From positions 620,001-684,000 of the forward strand of contig OZ218950.1 of assembly GCA_965112735.1 (NCBI GenBank): a DNA stretch of 64,000 nucleotides, given 5' to 3'. This DNA comes from Phaeosaccion multiseriatum. Lineage: Eukaryota > Ochrophyta, other classes. Position 1 is the stretch's first letter; every line of letters starts with the position of its first letter. The notes beneath the pieces were generated by a model. It had not been told where the DNA came from. It worked only from the letters and a program-made list of their open reading frames with translations, and did not search any database. Of the stretch, positions 20,450 through 30,651 are shown one piece after another. A program made the position numbers and the translations under genes.

Positions 20450-21717
20450 TCCAACCCACCCGATTCTCTATCTCCCCGCGGTAGGTACCAATGGGTACCC
20501 CTCGAATATCTCCCCACTGAGTCCACCAGTCCCCCGGGGCGGGTGGGTGGGAGAAGATTCACCGCGTTAGCTGCTTTCAGGGCAGCGACTCCTATCCTCA
20601 CTTCCACTCCACCGCACCACACCACGGACCTCTTATGCCACACCCTCAAGTTTCTAAACCTCCCCCTCCCTTGCCAGGCCGTGAAAAGTCGTTTTCCCAC
20701 CGGGGTACGAAAACTCCCCTTTCACGGCCTTCTCGGTCGGGTACCTCCCCCCATTCACAAATGCCCACACAATAGTATTACAATTAGGTAAAAGGGGGTA
20801 CTTGCCAGTCGGAAGTTAGAGAGGAGGACGAGTCTTTGCGCACCCGGCACCGCCCCTCTGACGGTGCCGCGCACACTCCAACTCAACTGGAATTCCAGTC
20901 CCTCAACTCGTCCCTCCGACTCGCCTCTCCCCCCCCATCACCTTCCCCTCCCCCCCCACTATCCCATTACACTCCGCATCCCCAGTCTTTGTCTGCCCCC
21001 GCCTCCCTCACCCCCAAACCCTGGTCCCACGTCCTCGCCCCCCCTACTGTAACGATATCCCCCCTTCGCGCTAGTATCTCCGACACCCTATCCGACTCCT
21101 GCACGTTCGGCCGGATGTACCGCATGAACGCCTTGCTCTTCCACCTCCCTTCCACTTGAATCGTCGAATCTGACGCCCCCCTTGCGGCTAGTGTCGTAGC
21201 ACCCCCAACTCGAAAGGAATGCAGCGCATATCCTGATGGATCAAGTCCCAAGGCCGACACCACCCTCCTCATCTCCTTCGAGACCTCCGTCCGTTTGAAG
21301 CACGTCCAGCCGCCCTTACCCCACCACGCTGACAGTGGCAGCGTGCCCGTGACCTGACCCCTCCCTTCGCCTTCGTCCTGTAAGTCCAAGACGCGCTGAA
21401 TGAGCTCCAATGCCCCTTTTCCCTTGTCCACTCGCCTCCTACACAGCACCGCTCCCACCCTCATCTGATCGCCCTTTGACCCTTTGAATCGTATCTCCAC
21501 CCTGTCCGCCATGTGCCGGTACTTCAACGTGACTCTGCAGCTCCCCTTGAAGAAGTGGAGATCCTCTCGCGTCAGACCAAAAGTTGGATGGACCTTCCCC
21601 GTTTCATCGTAACCCCACAGTTCACTGGCACGTAGCAGCAAGAAGTAGGATAGACCCATTCCACACCACATTGCCTCCCCTCTCACCCCCACACCCACAT
21701 TCCCCTCCACTGACCTC
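20418..21717. repeat. Direct repeat R2 of the DIRS-like element
   Basis: Second copy of the 1.3-kb segment, differing from R1 by scattered single-base changes. On its right edge (21717) it joins the ZfR repeats. Confidence 0.8.
20967..21717 (-). pseudogene. Second copy of the YR catalytic domain, fused in frame to ZfR fingers
   Basis: The minus-strand frame starts in zinc-finger units (21718-22012) and runs without a stop into SVEGNVGVGVRGEAMWC and the whole recombinase catalytic domain (HSFRVGGATTLAARG, FMRYIRP). The junction falls at VEG: the host reads RKRCTVEGC and the element reads SVEGN. The core-binding half of the recombinase is absent, so it is unlikely to work as an integrase. The in-frame fusion makes a zinc-finger/recombinase chimera possible if it is transcribed. 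Confidence 0.75.
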
Positions 21718-22012
21718 TTCCGTACTACCACAGCTCCATGGGCCTGGCAAAGTCCTCCTTGGACCCGTACCTTATCGCACCCCTCAACAGTACACCTCTT
21801 CCGTACCACCACCGCTCCGTGCCCTTTGCAAAGTCCTACCCGTTGCGACTCCTTCTCGCACCCCTCAACAGTACACCTCTTCCGCACAGCTCCATGGGCC
21901 TGGCAAAGTCCTCCTTGGACCCGTACCTTATCGCACCCCTCAACAGTACACCTCTTCACGACAGCCCCGTGGGCCACGCAAAGTCCTCCTTGGACCCGAT
22001 GCTTGTCGTACA
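21718..22012 (-). pseudogene. ZfR copy 5, middle part
   Basis: Three complete CTVEGC units and part of a fourth, in frame, trapped between the DIRS-like element on the left and a LINE 3' fragment on the right. Confidence 0.85.
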
Positions 22013-22322
22013 CCAGCCAGCAGACAGCGAGACCATCAGCACACAGCATAGCAACCACAGTTAGTCACGCCTTGTCACCCGCACCACCCACAGTAGGCTA
22101 GTTCACATATCACCTCCACCACCTCACTCCTTCCCACACCCCTTCATCTCCTCCTCCCCCCTTCACTCCCTTCCCATTCCCCATTATCCTCTACTCTACC
22201 ACCCTTACCATCCTCTTCCCCTCCACCTCACGCTCCATCAATACCACACATACACGCATCTACACATGGTTACAACTTACCTCGAGCGCTCCAATACTGA
22301 GCCCATAAGCTCTAATATACAT
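22013..22322 (+). mobile_element. LINE 3' end fragment (310 bp)
   Basis: Essentially identical to 59990-60299, the 3' untranslated end of the full-length LINE. The left junction reads gcttgtcg followed by tacaccagcc, and the right junction reads aatatacat followed by gtcgcacccct. It is thus an extremely 5'-truncated insertion at the standard position in a zinc-finger unit, with duplicated tcg at least. Confidence 0.85.
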
Positions 22323-22769
22323 GTCGCACCCCTCCACAGAACACCCCTTCACCACAGCCCCGTGGGCCAGGCAAAGTCCTCCCTGCTTCGGTTGCTTGTC
22401 GCACCCCTCAACAGTACACTTCTTCCGCACAGCTCCATGGGCCACGCAAAGTCCTCCTTGGATCCGCCGCTTGTCGCACCCCTCAACAGTACACCTCTTG
22501 GTCACAGCCCCGTGGGCCACGCAAAGTCCTCCTTGGATCCGCAGCTTGTCGCACCCCTCAACAGTACACCTCTTCACCACAGCTCCATGGCCCTGGCAAA
22601 GTCCTCCTTGGATCCGATGCTTGTCGCACCCCTCAACAGTACAACTTTTCACCACAGCTCCATGGGCCTGGCAAAGTCCTCCCTGTCGCGACTGCTTCTC
22701 GCACCCCTCAACAGTACACCCCTTCCGCATTCTCACAACTCCGCGCCCTTCAAACAATCCTCCTTGCAC
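22323..22769 (-). pseudogene. ZfR copy 5, 5' part
   Basis: First five zinc-finger units plus the start of a sixth (CSVEGCDM) that is cut by the LINE fragment. It opens with the same leader (GLFEGRGVVRMRK) as the other copies. Together with 21718-22012 and 17224-17951 it forms one ZfR gene split by two insertions. Confidence 0.85.
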
Positions 22770-23253
22770 CTCCTTCGCGTTTCTTCAAAAGCATATACGC
22801 CCACCCCCGTGGACAAGAAGGCTCTTACAGCCCTTCCTTCACTGTCTGTCGTGGTCAAGAGGAGAGAGAGAAGTCGAATGCTTATGTGCCAACTTGAAGG
22901 CCTCCAAGCCCGCGCATCGACTGAAGACAAAGGAGGATAGATCCCCTTAGGCCCAGCCCAAGCGGTCTTGGAAAAGAAGAGGACAGAAGGTTGTAAAAGA
23001 GAATATTCAAGACCGGGATGTGAGGGGAATACACTTCTTAGGGAGGAGAGGGAGAGAAAGAAGGATGTGTGAAGGCCGGGGCCCAGGAACATGCGATCTA
23101 GTTTCAGTTTCAGCTTAGTGGATCTGGACGAGGAGCTCAGCTCGGAGTCCCACAGAGCAAACACTCCCGACGGGTTCTTGGGGCTTTACGAGGCCCAAAG
23201 ACTGAGGACGATACAACGCTTGCCTTGTGTCAAGAACAAGAGCTTCCTCACGA
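22770..23253. other. Spacer between gene B copy 4 and ZfR copy 5
   Basis: Same type as 3899-4376. It resembles the window start (1-390) most closely, including cagcccaagcggtcttgg and gggatgtgagggg. No gene seen. Confidence 0.5.
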
Positions 23254-24132
23254 CTACTCTTCCGGCTGCCCATCTGCTGCTACTGCCGCTGTATCACCAA
23301 CTGCTGTGTCACCACCACTGGCGAGGGCGGCCTTGTGATCATGGAGGTGTATAACGGCCTTCCCGTCGTCCACGTGTCCCTTCATCAGGCAAATTACCTC
23401 CCCGTGCGGCCACGTGTTGCTCAGACCGGCCACCAGCTGGGGCAGGATGGGATGGCAGTGGATGGGGATGGAGGGGGGGGGGGGGCAAAGGGGAAATAAA
23501 GGGGGGCGGGGGGGGAGGGGCGAAGGAGAGAGAGAGTGAGTGCTTTAACTTCGAGGTGGAAGAGAAGGACATGGAGGGAGAGAGAGAGAGAGTTATCCCT
23601 CCATCATACAACTGCCGACGGCTTAACGCTAAGCAGCTGGTGATACATAGCATATGCATAGTAGTTGGTGATACATTACATGCGCTAACATGAGTCTACC
23701 CAGGCTTAAAGAAAGACTACATACCTCGCCAAGGAAGGAGTGCAGCGCGGCCCCGCACGTACTTCCCGCGGGCCATCCACTGCCATCCCCCTCCCCCTTC
23801 TCCCCCTCCTCTTCCTCCTCCTCCTCCTCCTCCTCCTCCTCCTCCTCCTCCTCCTCCTCCTCCTCCTCCTCCTCCTCCTCCTCCTCCTCCTCCTCCTCCT
23901 CCTCCTCCTCCTCCTCCTCCTCCTCCTCCTCCTCCTCCTCCTCCTCCTCCTCCTCCTCCTCCTCCTGCTCCTCCTCCTCCTCCTCCTCCTCCTCCTCCTC
24001 CTCCTCCTCCTCCCCCGCCCCTGTGTCCACGCTCTCGGTGACCATGGTCTGTCCCCCCGCAGCAACGCTGTCGGCCACACGCGCGAGGGCTTCCCAGAAG
24101 TCGAACAGCGTCAGGACTCCGTTCTGGGGTGG

Positions 24133-24202
<70 letters not shown>

Positions 24203-26557
24203 AGACGACGCATGCCCCATGATTTGCATGACATGCATAGATTCATTTAGGTTAGGGGTACAGCAGCAAGAATACTCATGAGGGGAGAAGTAAGGTTCCT
24301 CCCTCCCTCCCTCCCTCCCTCCCTCCCTCCCTCTCTCCCTCCCTCCCTCCCTCCCTCCCTCCCTCCCTCCCTCCCTCCCTCCCCCCCCCCCCCCTCTCCC
24401 TCTCTCTCTCTCACCTCGTCTCTATCCCTAAGCTCGTCCACCACATAGAGCCTGCTTGCGAGGAAGCACTCCTTGGCCACACTCGGGTCCAAGCGGTCGG
24501 GGCTGATGCCTGCGTGGGCGAGTAAGCTGTGCAGCAGGTGGTGATACAGCAGTCACAGAACACGCACGACACCAACGTTCAGCATACCATTCGATCCAAT
24601 CATTCCGAAGCAGGGCGAAGCAAGCAAGTGGGCAGGGCAGAGTAGCGATGAGCGGCAGGGGGGATTCAGAGCGGCTCTTTCACAGCTTTCAGAGCACATT
24701 CACAGTGTCAGAGCCTCAGACTGCTCGACCGAAATGGTCTTGAGACAAGCGGTCGCCTAGGTTTGAGTTTGAGTTTAAAGGAGGGAAGCGAAGCGGACAC
24801 TGACACTAGCCGCTGGACATGACATGAGCACTGACACTGGCAGGCAACTGCCCCGGCCATTCCACGTTCCACTGGCACTGGGTCCTGGCACTGGCCAAGG
24901 CACTGACACTGGACACTGACCTGCCCCAGTCCGTGAGTGAGAAGCGCTGCAGCACCTTTTTCACCACGCCGCGCCGCCGCCGGTCCATCTTCAGAGATAA
25001 ATTGTTGATAGGGTACACCTGTTGGTCATTCGCCATTCGGTTAGTCATTTGTTGGTTGGCTGGTTGGTCCTTCGGTTGGTGATTCGGGTGGTCGCTTGTT
25101 TGTCTTTCGGGGTAAGCAAGTCGGCCTTGTACGGAGGACGCCACAGGATACACACACACACACCCATTGACTCACTACCCACCCACCTACTGACTTGCTA
25201 CATACCTTCCAGAGCGCCTCGACGAGTCCTCCGTGCTCTCTCATCACCTTGTCCACCCCCCGTGTGTATAGCCTCGCCTCTCGGTAGGCGTCATGGTCGG
25301 CCTTTGCGCTGACGGGAAGGCGCTCCTCCATGCAACACAGCAGAGCTCGCAGGCCCTGCAGAAGGCTGCTTTGGCTCCGACTCTGGCTTGAGGGAGGGAG
25401 GCTGGAGCTGCTGCAGTTGTTGTTGTTGTTGTTGTTGTTGGAGGTTACGATTCCTCCCTCTCCTCCTCCTCCTCCTCCCACTGCCTCTTCCCCTCCTTCT
25501 ACGGCTGCTGCTGCTGCTACTACCCCATTCGCCACCGACGTAGACGTGGATGTCCGGTTGGCTTTCAAGGCTGCCGCCTTCAAACCCCCTCCTCCTTTCT
25601 TGCTGGGCTGTTTCTGACTGCGGTAGATGGCAGCAGATGTGCGCACGAGCACCTCGAGCCATTGGGGCTCCAAGAGGTGGGCTTCAGAGAACTCCGCGAG
25701 GGTCTGAATGTCTTGGGTAGCCTCGCCGTCCTGGAGGGAGGGAGGGATGGAGGGGGGAGGAGGAGGAGGAGGAGGAGGAGGAATGCGCGTGTAAAAGTGA
25801 GAGATTGGCGTTCGTGCGTGCGTGCGTGCGTGCGTGCGTGGGTCCTGACCTTGTTCATGACTGCGATGAAGACTCTCTCGAGCTCATTGGCAAGCTGCTT
25901 GGGGGCCTCGGGACACACACACTGCGTGAACAGCAGGAACTGGGGGGGGTATGGCAGTGGATGGGGAGGAGGAGCAGCAGGAGGAGGAGCAGCAGTTGGT
26001 TATAGAGCAGAGTGGAAACATCCCCTTTCCTTCCTTCCTTCCTTCCATCCTTCCTTCCTTCCTTCCTTCCTTCCTTCCTTCCTTCCTTCCTTCCTTCCTT
26101 CCTTCCTTCCTTCCTTCCTTCCTTCCTTTCTTCTGTCACTTGCTCCCGACCATTTGATGTGCTCCCATCCACTGCCATCCCTCCCCCTGTCCACCCCACC
26201 CCTCTCCCTCCCTCCCTCCCTCCCTCTCTCCCCACCCTTCCTTCTCCCTCACCTGCTCGCGACTCAATTGATATGCCCCGGACACCGGCTCGCCCGTAGT
26301 GCCCCCTAAGCTCACAAAGTGATCAAAGGTACTTAATATCATCTTGAACGAAGCCCTCAGCACCCCCTCCACCTCCATGGACTCCTCCTCCACGGTTGCC
26401 TCTCCACTCGAGACGCGCTTGTTGCCCGACGCCATGAACCTCCACCACCGATCGTGCATCAACACCCGGGACCAGGTCACTGTGAAACGGTGGGCCATGA
26501 CCCCGTCGGCTCGGTTATACACGTCACCCGCGCCTCTCTTGCACCCTCCTCCTCCTC

Positions 26558-26605
<48 letters not shown>

Positions 26606-27137
26606 GTGCTGTTGTATCGCCAACTGCAGCATCACTAGGTGCCCCTCTGGAGGTGATGCTGTTGCTGGAGGAGTTCTGAGCCGTGGCCTTGCGTTCCAAA
26701 CCCTTCCCAGGGGGCCCTCTTACGCCGCCGTTTGTGACACTAGGACCACTGCAAGTAGTGGTCACATTTTTCCTCGTGTTGGTGATACTCCCACGCCGTA
26801 GCAGACCCCCTGTGCCATCACTACCCGCCTCTGCTCGTCCGTACATGAGGCCATCCAAGGCCAGCTCCCATGGTCTGTTTGGGTCTCCTCCTCCTGCGAT
26901 ACCCAAGCCTCCCCCCCCCACTGCTTCGAGACCGCTCCTGGGAGGGGGGTGAACTTCAATCGGCCGTCTCTCTTCCCAGGGGGGCACGACAAAGCCGACG
27001 AAGGGGCAGGGAGGGGGGCGTGGCGCTCCCTCCCCACTCTCTCTACTGTCTCTCTTGTTGTGATGAGAGGAAGTCAGAGTGATAGAAGGAGCGCAGCGCG
27101 GCCCCGCACGTACTTCCCGCGGGCCATCCGCTGCCAT
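23254..27137 (-). CDS. Gene B, copy 4 (seven exons, intact)
   Basis: Exons in transcript order are 27137-26253, 25939-25850, 25730-25206, 25018-24921, 24526-24415, 24123-23725 and 23436-23254. All junctions are GT/AG and all phases agree with copies 1 and 3. Exon 6 is the longest in the array (399 bp) because the poly-Glu tract is expanded to roughly 65 residues with one Gln. Exon 3 lacks one codon in the low-complexity part. Exon 1 has a small in-frame change (NTRKNVTTTC instead of NTSTNNNVTTTC). Product unknown, as for copy 1. Confidence 0.7.
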
Positions 27138-27629
27138 CTCCCTCCCCCTCCTCCTCCCCCTCCTCCCCCGCCCCTGTGTCCATGGTCTATCCCCCCTCAG
27201 CAACGCCCACACGGGCGAGGGATTCGAATGAACAACAGCGTGTCTATGGATGACTCAGGGATTAGTGGCAGCTCCTCTCACTCTCAGGAGGATGCTGGTG
27301 CCGGGCCCGAGCTGGGCGGTCCTGACTCGGAGTGAGCCCCTACCTCGCGCGAACGAAATCTTGAGCCCTCATTTACACTCTTGTTTGTAAACTCACTACT
27401 GCACGTGGAAATACATGAAAATTCACACACAGCACGTTCATAAGCCCCCAAGTCACAGTTATTCGGCCCCTTCCACAGCAGTGAAGCGATGTGGGTGGCG
27501 ACTGTTTTCATCAAGGCCCATCACGTGTATTGACTTACTCTACTCTTCACACCCACTGTACGAACCAAGCCTCAAGCTTCACCACGGCGAAGAAAACGGT
27601 GAGGCGGACTAGCTGAGGCCATCGGGTCA
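27138..27629. other. Spacer between ZfR copy 6 and gene B copy 4
   Basis: Conserved spacer with a short deletion near 27390. No gene seen. Confidence 0.5.
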
Positions 27630-28684
27630 CTAAATCCCAAGTCCCGAGGTATCAGCAGCAGGGCCCTCCACACGCACGCACGCTCGCAGCGCCTTCCGTC
27701 CGCGCCTCTTCTTCTCACTCGCCGTCACCATGCTCTCCTCCAGCACCGCCCACTCCTCCTTCAGCTTGTCGTCATCATCATCCTCCCGTACTTCTCCTGA
27801 GCGATAGCGGTGGTAGGCAGACACAAAGCCTCGGATCGTGCTCTCCAGGCTCGCCCCCTTCCTCTTTGTGCGCACAGCGAGGTGGGGCATCAGCAACACT
27901 TTACTCCGGCCCACAGCCACCACCACGCCATTCGATAGCTCCCTGCCCCGACGGCCGCAGAAGGCCGTGGCAGCTTCAGCCCCGCCATCTTCCAGCCCTC
28001 TCCACAGGTCACAGGGCAGTTGAATCTCGTCCCCGGCATGAAGCCCCAGCCCCGCAAGCAAACCCACCCCATTCCCATCCTCCAGTGCCTCCTTCCTCTC
28101 CTCCCCTCCCCCAGCCATTGAAGGGGCGCATTTTGCCCTCTTGCTTCCTCTCCCATTGATGTCCTCCGCAGCTCCTCGCTTGGGCACAGGCGTACAACGG
28201 GCAATCTCCTCCTTCTGCTCCGCTCCCTCCCTCTTCACTCGTGCATGCCTCTTGCACATCCCATCTAGCTTCCGTTGCTTTTCGCACCCCTCAACAGTAC
28301 ACCTCTTCCGTACCACCACCGCTCCGTGAGCCAGGCAAAGTCCTCCCTGTCGCGACTGCTTGTCGCACCCCTCAACAGTACACCTCTTCACCACAGCTCC
28401 ATGGCCCTGGCAAAGTCCTCCTTGGATTCGCTGCTTGTCGCACCCCTCAACAGTACACCCCTTCACCACAGCTCCATGGGCCTGGCAAAGTCCTCCTTGG
28501 ACCCGCCGCTTGTCGCACCCCTCAACAGTACACCCCTTCACCACAGCCCCGTGCCCTTTGCAAAGTCCTCCCTGTTGCGACTCCTTCTCGCACCCCTCCA
28601 CAGTACACTTCTTCCGCACAGCTCCATGGCCCTTGCAAAGTCCTCCCTGTTGCGAATGCTTCTCGCACCCCTCAACAGTACACC
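27630..28684 (-). pseudogene. ZfR copy 6, 3' part, interrupted by Copia
   Basis: Six CTVEGC units (the final one with KLDGMCKRHARVKREG) and the full C-terminal domain, in one open frame. At 28684 the sequence reads cagtacacc and enters the Copia LTR. It resumes at 34089 with acacctcttcc. Removing the element and one copy of the 5-bp duplication restores a normal eight-unit ZfR gene. Confidence 0.88.
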
Positions 28685-28870
28685 TGTTGCGATATCTCCT
28701 CTACGATGACAGGGACAAGCTAGAGTAGTGTCAACTCGTGTATTAATAATACCTACTGAGAGATGCGTTCAAGGAAGTGATGGCCGTGGCCATACATGAA
28801 CATCGATATCCACATCGATATTGTACGTCGATATAGTGCTCAGTCACAAATGGCGATACTTATCACAACA
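28685..28870 (-). repeat. Copia 3' LTR
   Basis: 186 bp, starting tgttgcgatatc and ending cttatcacaaca. Identical to 33903-34088. It contains several atcgatat-type short inverted motifs. Confidence 0.95.
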
Positions 28871-28877
28871 CCCTCCT
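28871..28877 (-). other. Polypurine tract of the Copia element
   Basis: The minus strand reads aggaggg immediately before the 3' LTR, the usual place for plus-strand priming. Confidence 0.55.
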
Positions 28878-29007
28878 ATGACTGAATCACTATCTCTCTT
28901 GATAGCTGACACTCTACCACAAACACGATGAGGAAACACCTGACTTGCCCTAAAACCCCCCCGAGACAAAGTCCTGAAAACCTCATACTAAAACTACTGA
29001 ACTAAAA

Positions 29008-30615
29008 CTAGTCCCCCCCTTTCCTGTCTCCCTTCTTGAGCATCTGCCCCGCCAGACCGCTGTGTACCTGAGGTGCCAATGCCTTGGTCATGATGTCCCC
29101 AAGCTGGTCCTTTGTGCTGATGTACTGAAACCGAACGTGTCCCTTGTCCACGTGGTACTGCAGGAAATGATAACGAATGTCGATGTGACGTACGCGCTTG
29201 GTGCCCGCGTTGCCATTTGCCATCTGAATGCACCCTTGATTGTCCTCGTGCACAATCGACTCCGTCATGTTGGCTCCTGGAAACAGAAACTCCAGAATCC
29301 CTCTGTGAAACAGCAACTCCTTCACTGCTTCCGCTGCGGCCATGTACTCACTCTCCATAGAGCACTGTGCTATGACCTTAAATAGTGTTGCCTTGTGAGC
29401 AATCACTCCCCCGCCGAATGTCACGACGTATCCCCCTGAGCTCCTGCGCCTGTCGACGTCATCTGCCCAGCTCGAGTCTGCGTATGCCTCCAGATGAAGC
29501 CCCGCCTCTCGATCAAACTCAATTCCCAAGTCTAAACTACCTCTAAAGTACCCGAAAATGCGCTGCAATGCTGCCCAGTGTCGAGGCCCCGGCCTCTTCA
29601 TAAAACGAGCACACTGCATGATGGCGAAGGATACATCAAGCCTCACCCAGTTGGCAACCCATAGGATTGACCCTACCGCTGAGCAGTATGGTTTGTCCTG
29701 CATGAATTCCTCCTCCTCTGTGGTGCTTGGCTCCATACCCACTGACAAATGTACCCCCTGCTCTGCTGGTGAGCCGTACACAGGTACCTCCGTCATGTCG
29801 AACTTCTCAAGCATCGCTCTAAGATACCCTCCTAGCGAAAGCCTGAGCTGTCCCGCCTCGAATGCGTAGTCAACTTCAACTCCCAGAAATTTCCCCACAT
29901 TCGACCCCAAACGCTTCAACTTGAAACGCTCGTCAATCTCCTTGAAAGTGCAGTCAATGAGATTTCCCTCCCCTGACCCTCCTAGGTCGTCTACATATAG
30001 AATGATGAGCCCTATTAGCTCCCCCTCCTCGAACCTGGCGAACAGACACGGATCCACTGGGCACTGTACCCACCCCATTGCGAGTAGAAATGCCACCACT
30101 GTCTCGTTCCACCTCTTGGGAGACTGATGAAGACCGTACAGACTCTTCAACAGCCTCAGCACCTTCCCGAACTTTCTCATGCCCTCTGGTGCTCTAATGT
30201 ACACGTACTCCCCCTCATGCAGAGGTGCATGCAGGAAAGCCGTCTCCACATCTGCAAACTCCAATACCCACTTCTTCTGGCACGTGATAGCAAAGAACAT
30301 CTTCATCGTCGAGCTCCCCACCACTGGTGCAAAGGTATCAAAGTAATCCTCCCCCTCGATCTGCTCGTTCCCCATCACGACAAATCGACACTTGAGCCTA
30401 TCCACAAGTCCCCCAGTCACCTTTGCTCTGAATAGCATGACTGTATGCAGCACATTCATCCCCTCTTGATAATCAACCTCCTCCCATACCTGGCGTTGCT
30501 CGATCGCGTTGAGCTCTGCCCAGTACGCCTCCGTCCATTGCTCCGCGTACTCTCCTGCTTGAGCCTGGGCCAGAGACCGCGGTATCGGTACCTCGCTCTC
30601 CTTTAGGCCTGGCAT
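29008..30615 (-). CDS. Copia reverse transcriptase and RNase H
   Basis: 535 codons copying element RNA into cDNA. RT motifs are ADVETAFLHAPLHEGEYVY, YGLHQSPKRWNE and the catalytic ILYVDDLGGSG. RNase H shows YADSSWADDVDRRRSSGGYV, then MESEYMAAAEAVKE and DNQGCIQMANG, followed by HIDIRYHFLQYHV. Both enzymes have their catalytic residues. The frame is the same as that of the integrase upstream and is separated from it by a single TGA (30652-30654) plus 12 codons, so the original polyprotein was continuous. The ATG at 30615 is probably not a natural start. Confidence 0.93.
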   Translation of the reverse strand: MPGLKESEVPIPRSLAQAQAGEYAEQWTEAYWAELNAIEQRQVWEEVDYQEGMNVLHTVMLFRAKVTGGLVDRLKCRFVVMGNEQIEGEDYFDTFAPVVGSSTMKMFFAITCQKKWVLEFADVETAFLHAPLHEGEYVYIRAPEGMRKFGKVLRLLKSLYGLHQSPKRWNETVVAFLLAMGWVQCPVDPCLFARFEEGELIGLIILYVDDLGGSGEGNLIDCTFKEIDERFKLKRLGSNVGKFLGVEVDYAFEAGQLRLSLGGYLRAMLEKFDMTEVPVYGSPAEQGVHLSVGMEPSTTEEEEFMQDKPYCSAVGSILWVANWVRLDVSFAIMQCARFMKRPGPRHWAALQRIFGYFRGSLDLGIEFDREAGLHLEAYADSSWADDVDRRRSSGGYVVTFGGGVIAHKATLFKVIAQCSMESEYMAAAEAVKELLFHRGILEFLFPGANMTESIVHEDNQGCIQMANGNAGTKRVRHIDIRYHFLQYHVDKGHVRFQYISTKDQLGDIMTKALAPQVHSGLAGQMLKKGDRKGGD

Positions 30616-30651
30616 CAGAAAGAGTGGGCCTAGTATGGAGGAGACAGCATG

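Larger units (their letters stand above)
17952..21717 (-). mobile_element. DIRS-like tyrosine-recombinase retrotransposon with a partial tandem copy
   Basis: Minus-strand order is RT fragment, RNase H, tyrosine recombinase (YR). A 1.3-kb segment carrying the YR catalytic half plus 3' noncoding sequence occurs twice in direct orientation (about 17957-19252 and 20418-21717). A hairpin motif, ggcaccg...cggtgcc, occurs four times (about 17957, 18382, 20418, 20844). This split direct-repeat arrangement is typical of DIRS, PAT and Ngaro elements. There are no LTRs and no target duplication, as expected for YR integration. It lies within a zinc-finger unit of ZfR copy 5. The RT is internally deleted and the YR has a stop, so this copy is defective. 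Confidence 0.8.

Noticed and set aside
23740-24250. Plus-strand poly-Ser and poly-Leu frames, and minus-strand poly-Arg and poly-Gly frames
   Set aside because: They are other-frame readings of the GAG tract in gene B exon 6. Only the poly-Glu frame continues into conserved sequence with proper splice sites.
29062-30435. Plus-strand frames within the Copia region
   Set aside because: All are antisense to the well-conserved RT and RNase H on the minus strand.
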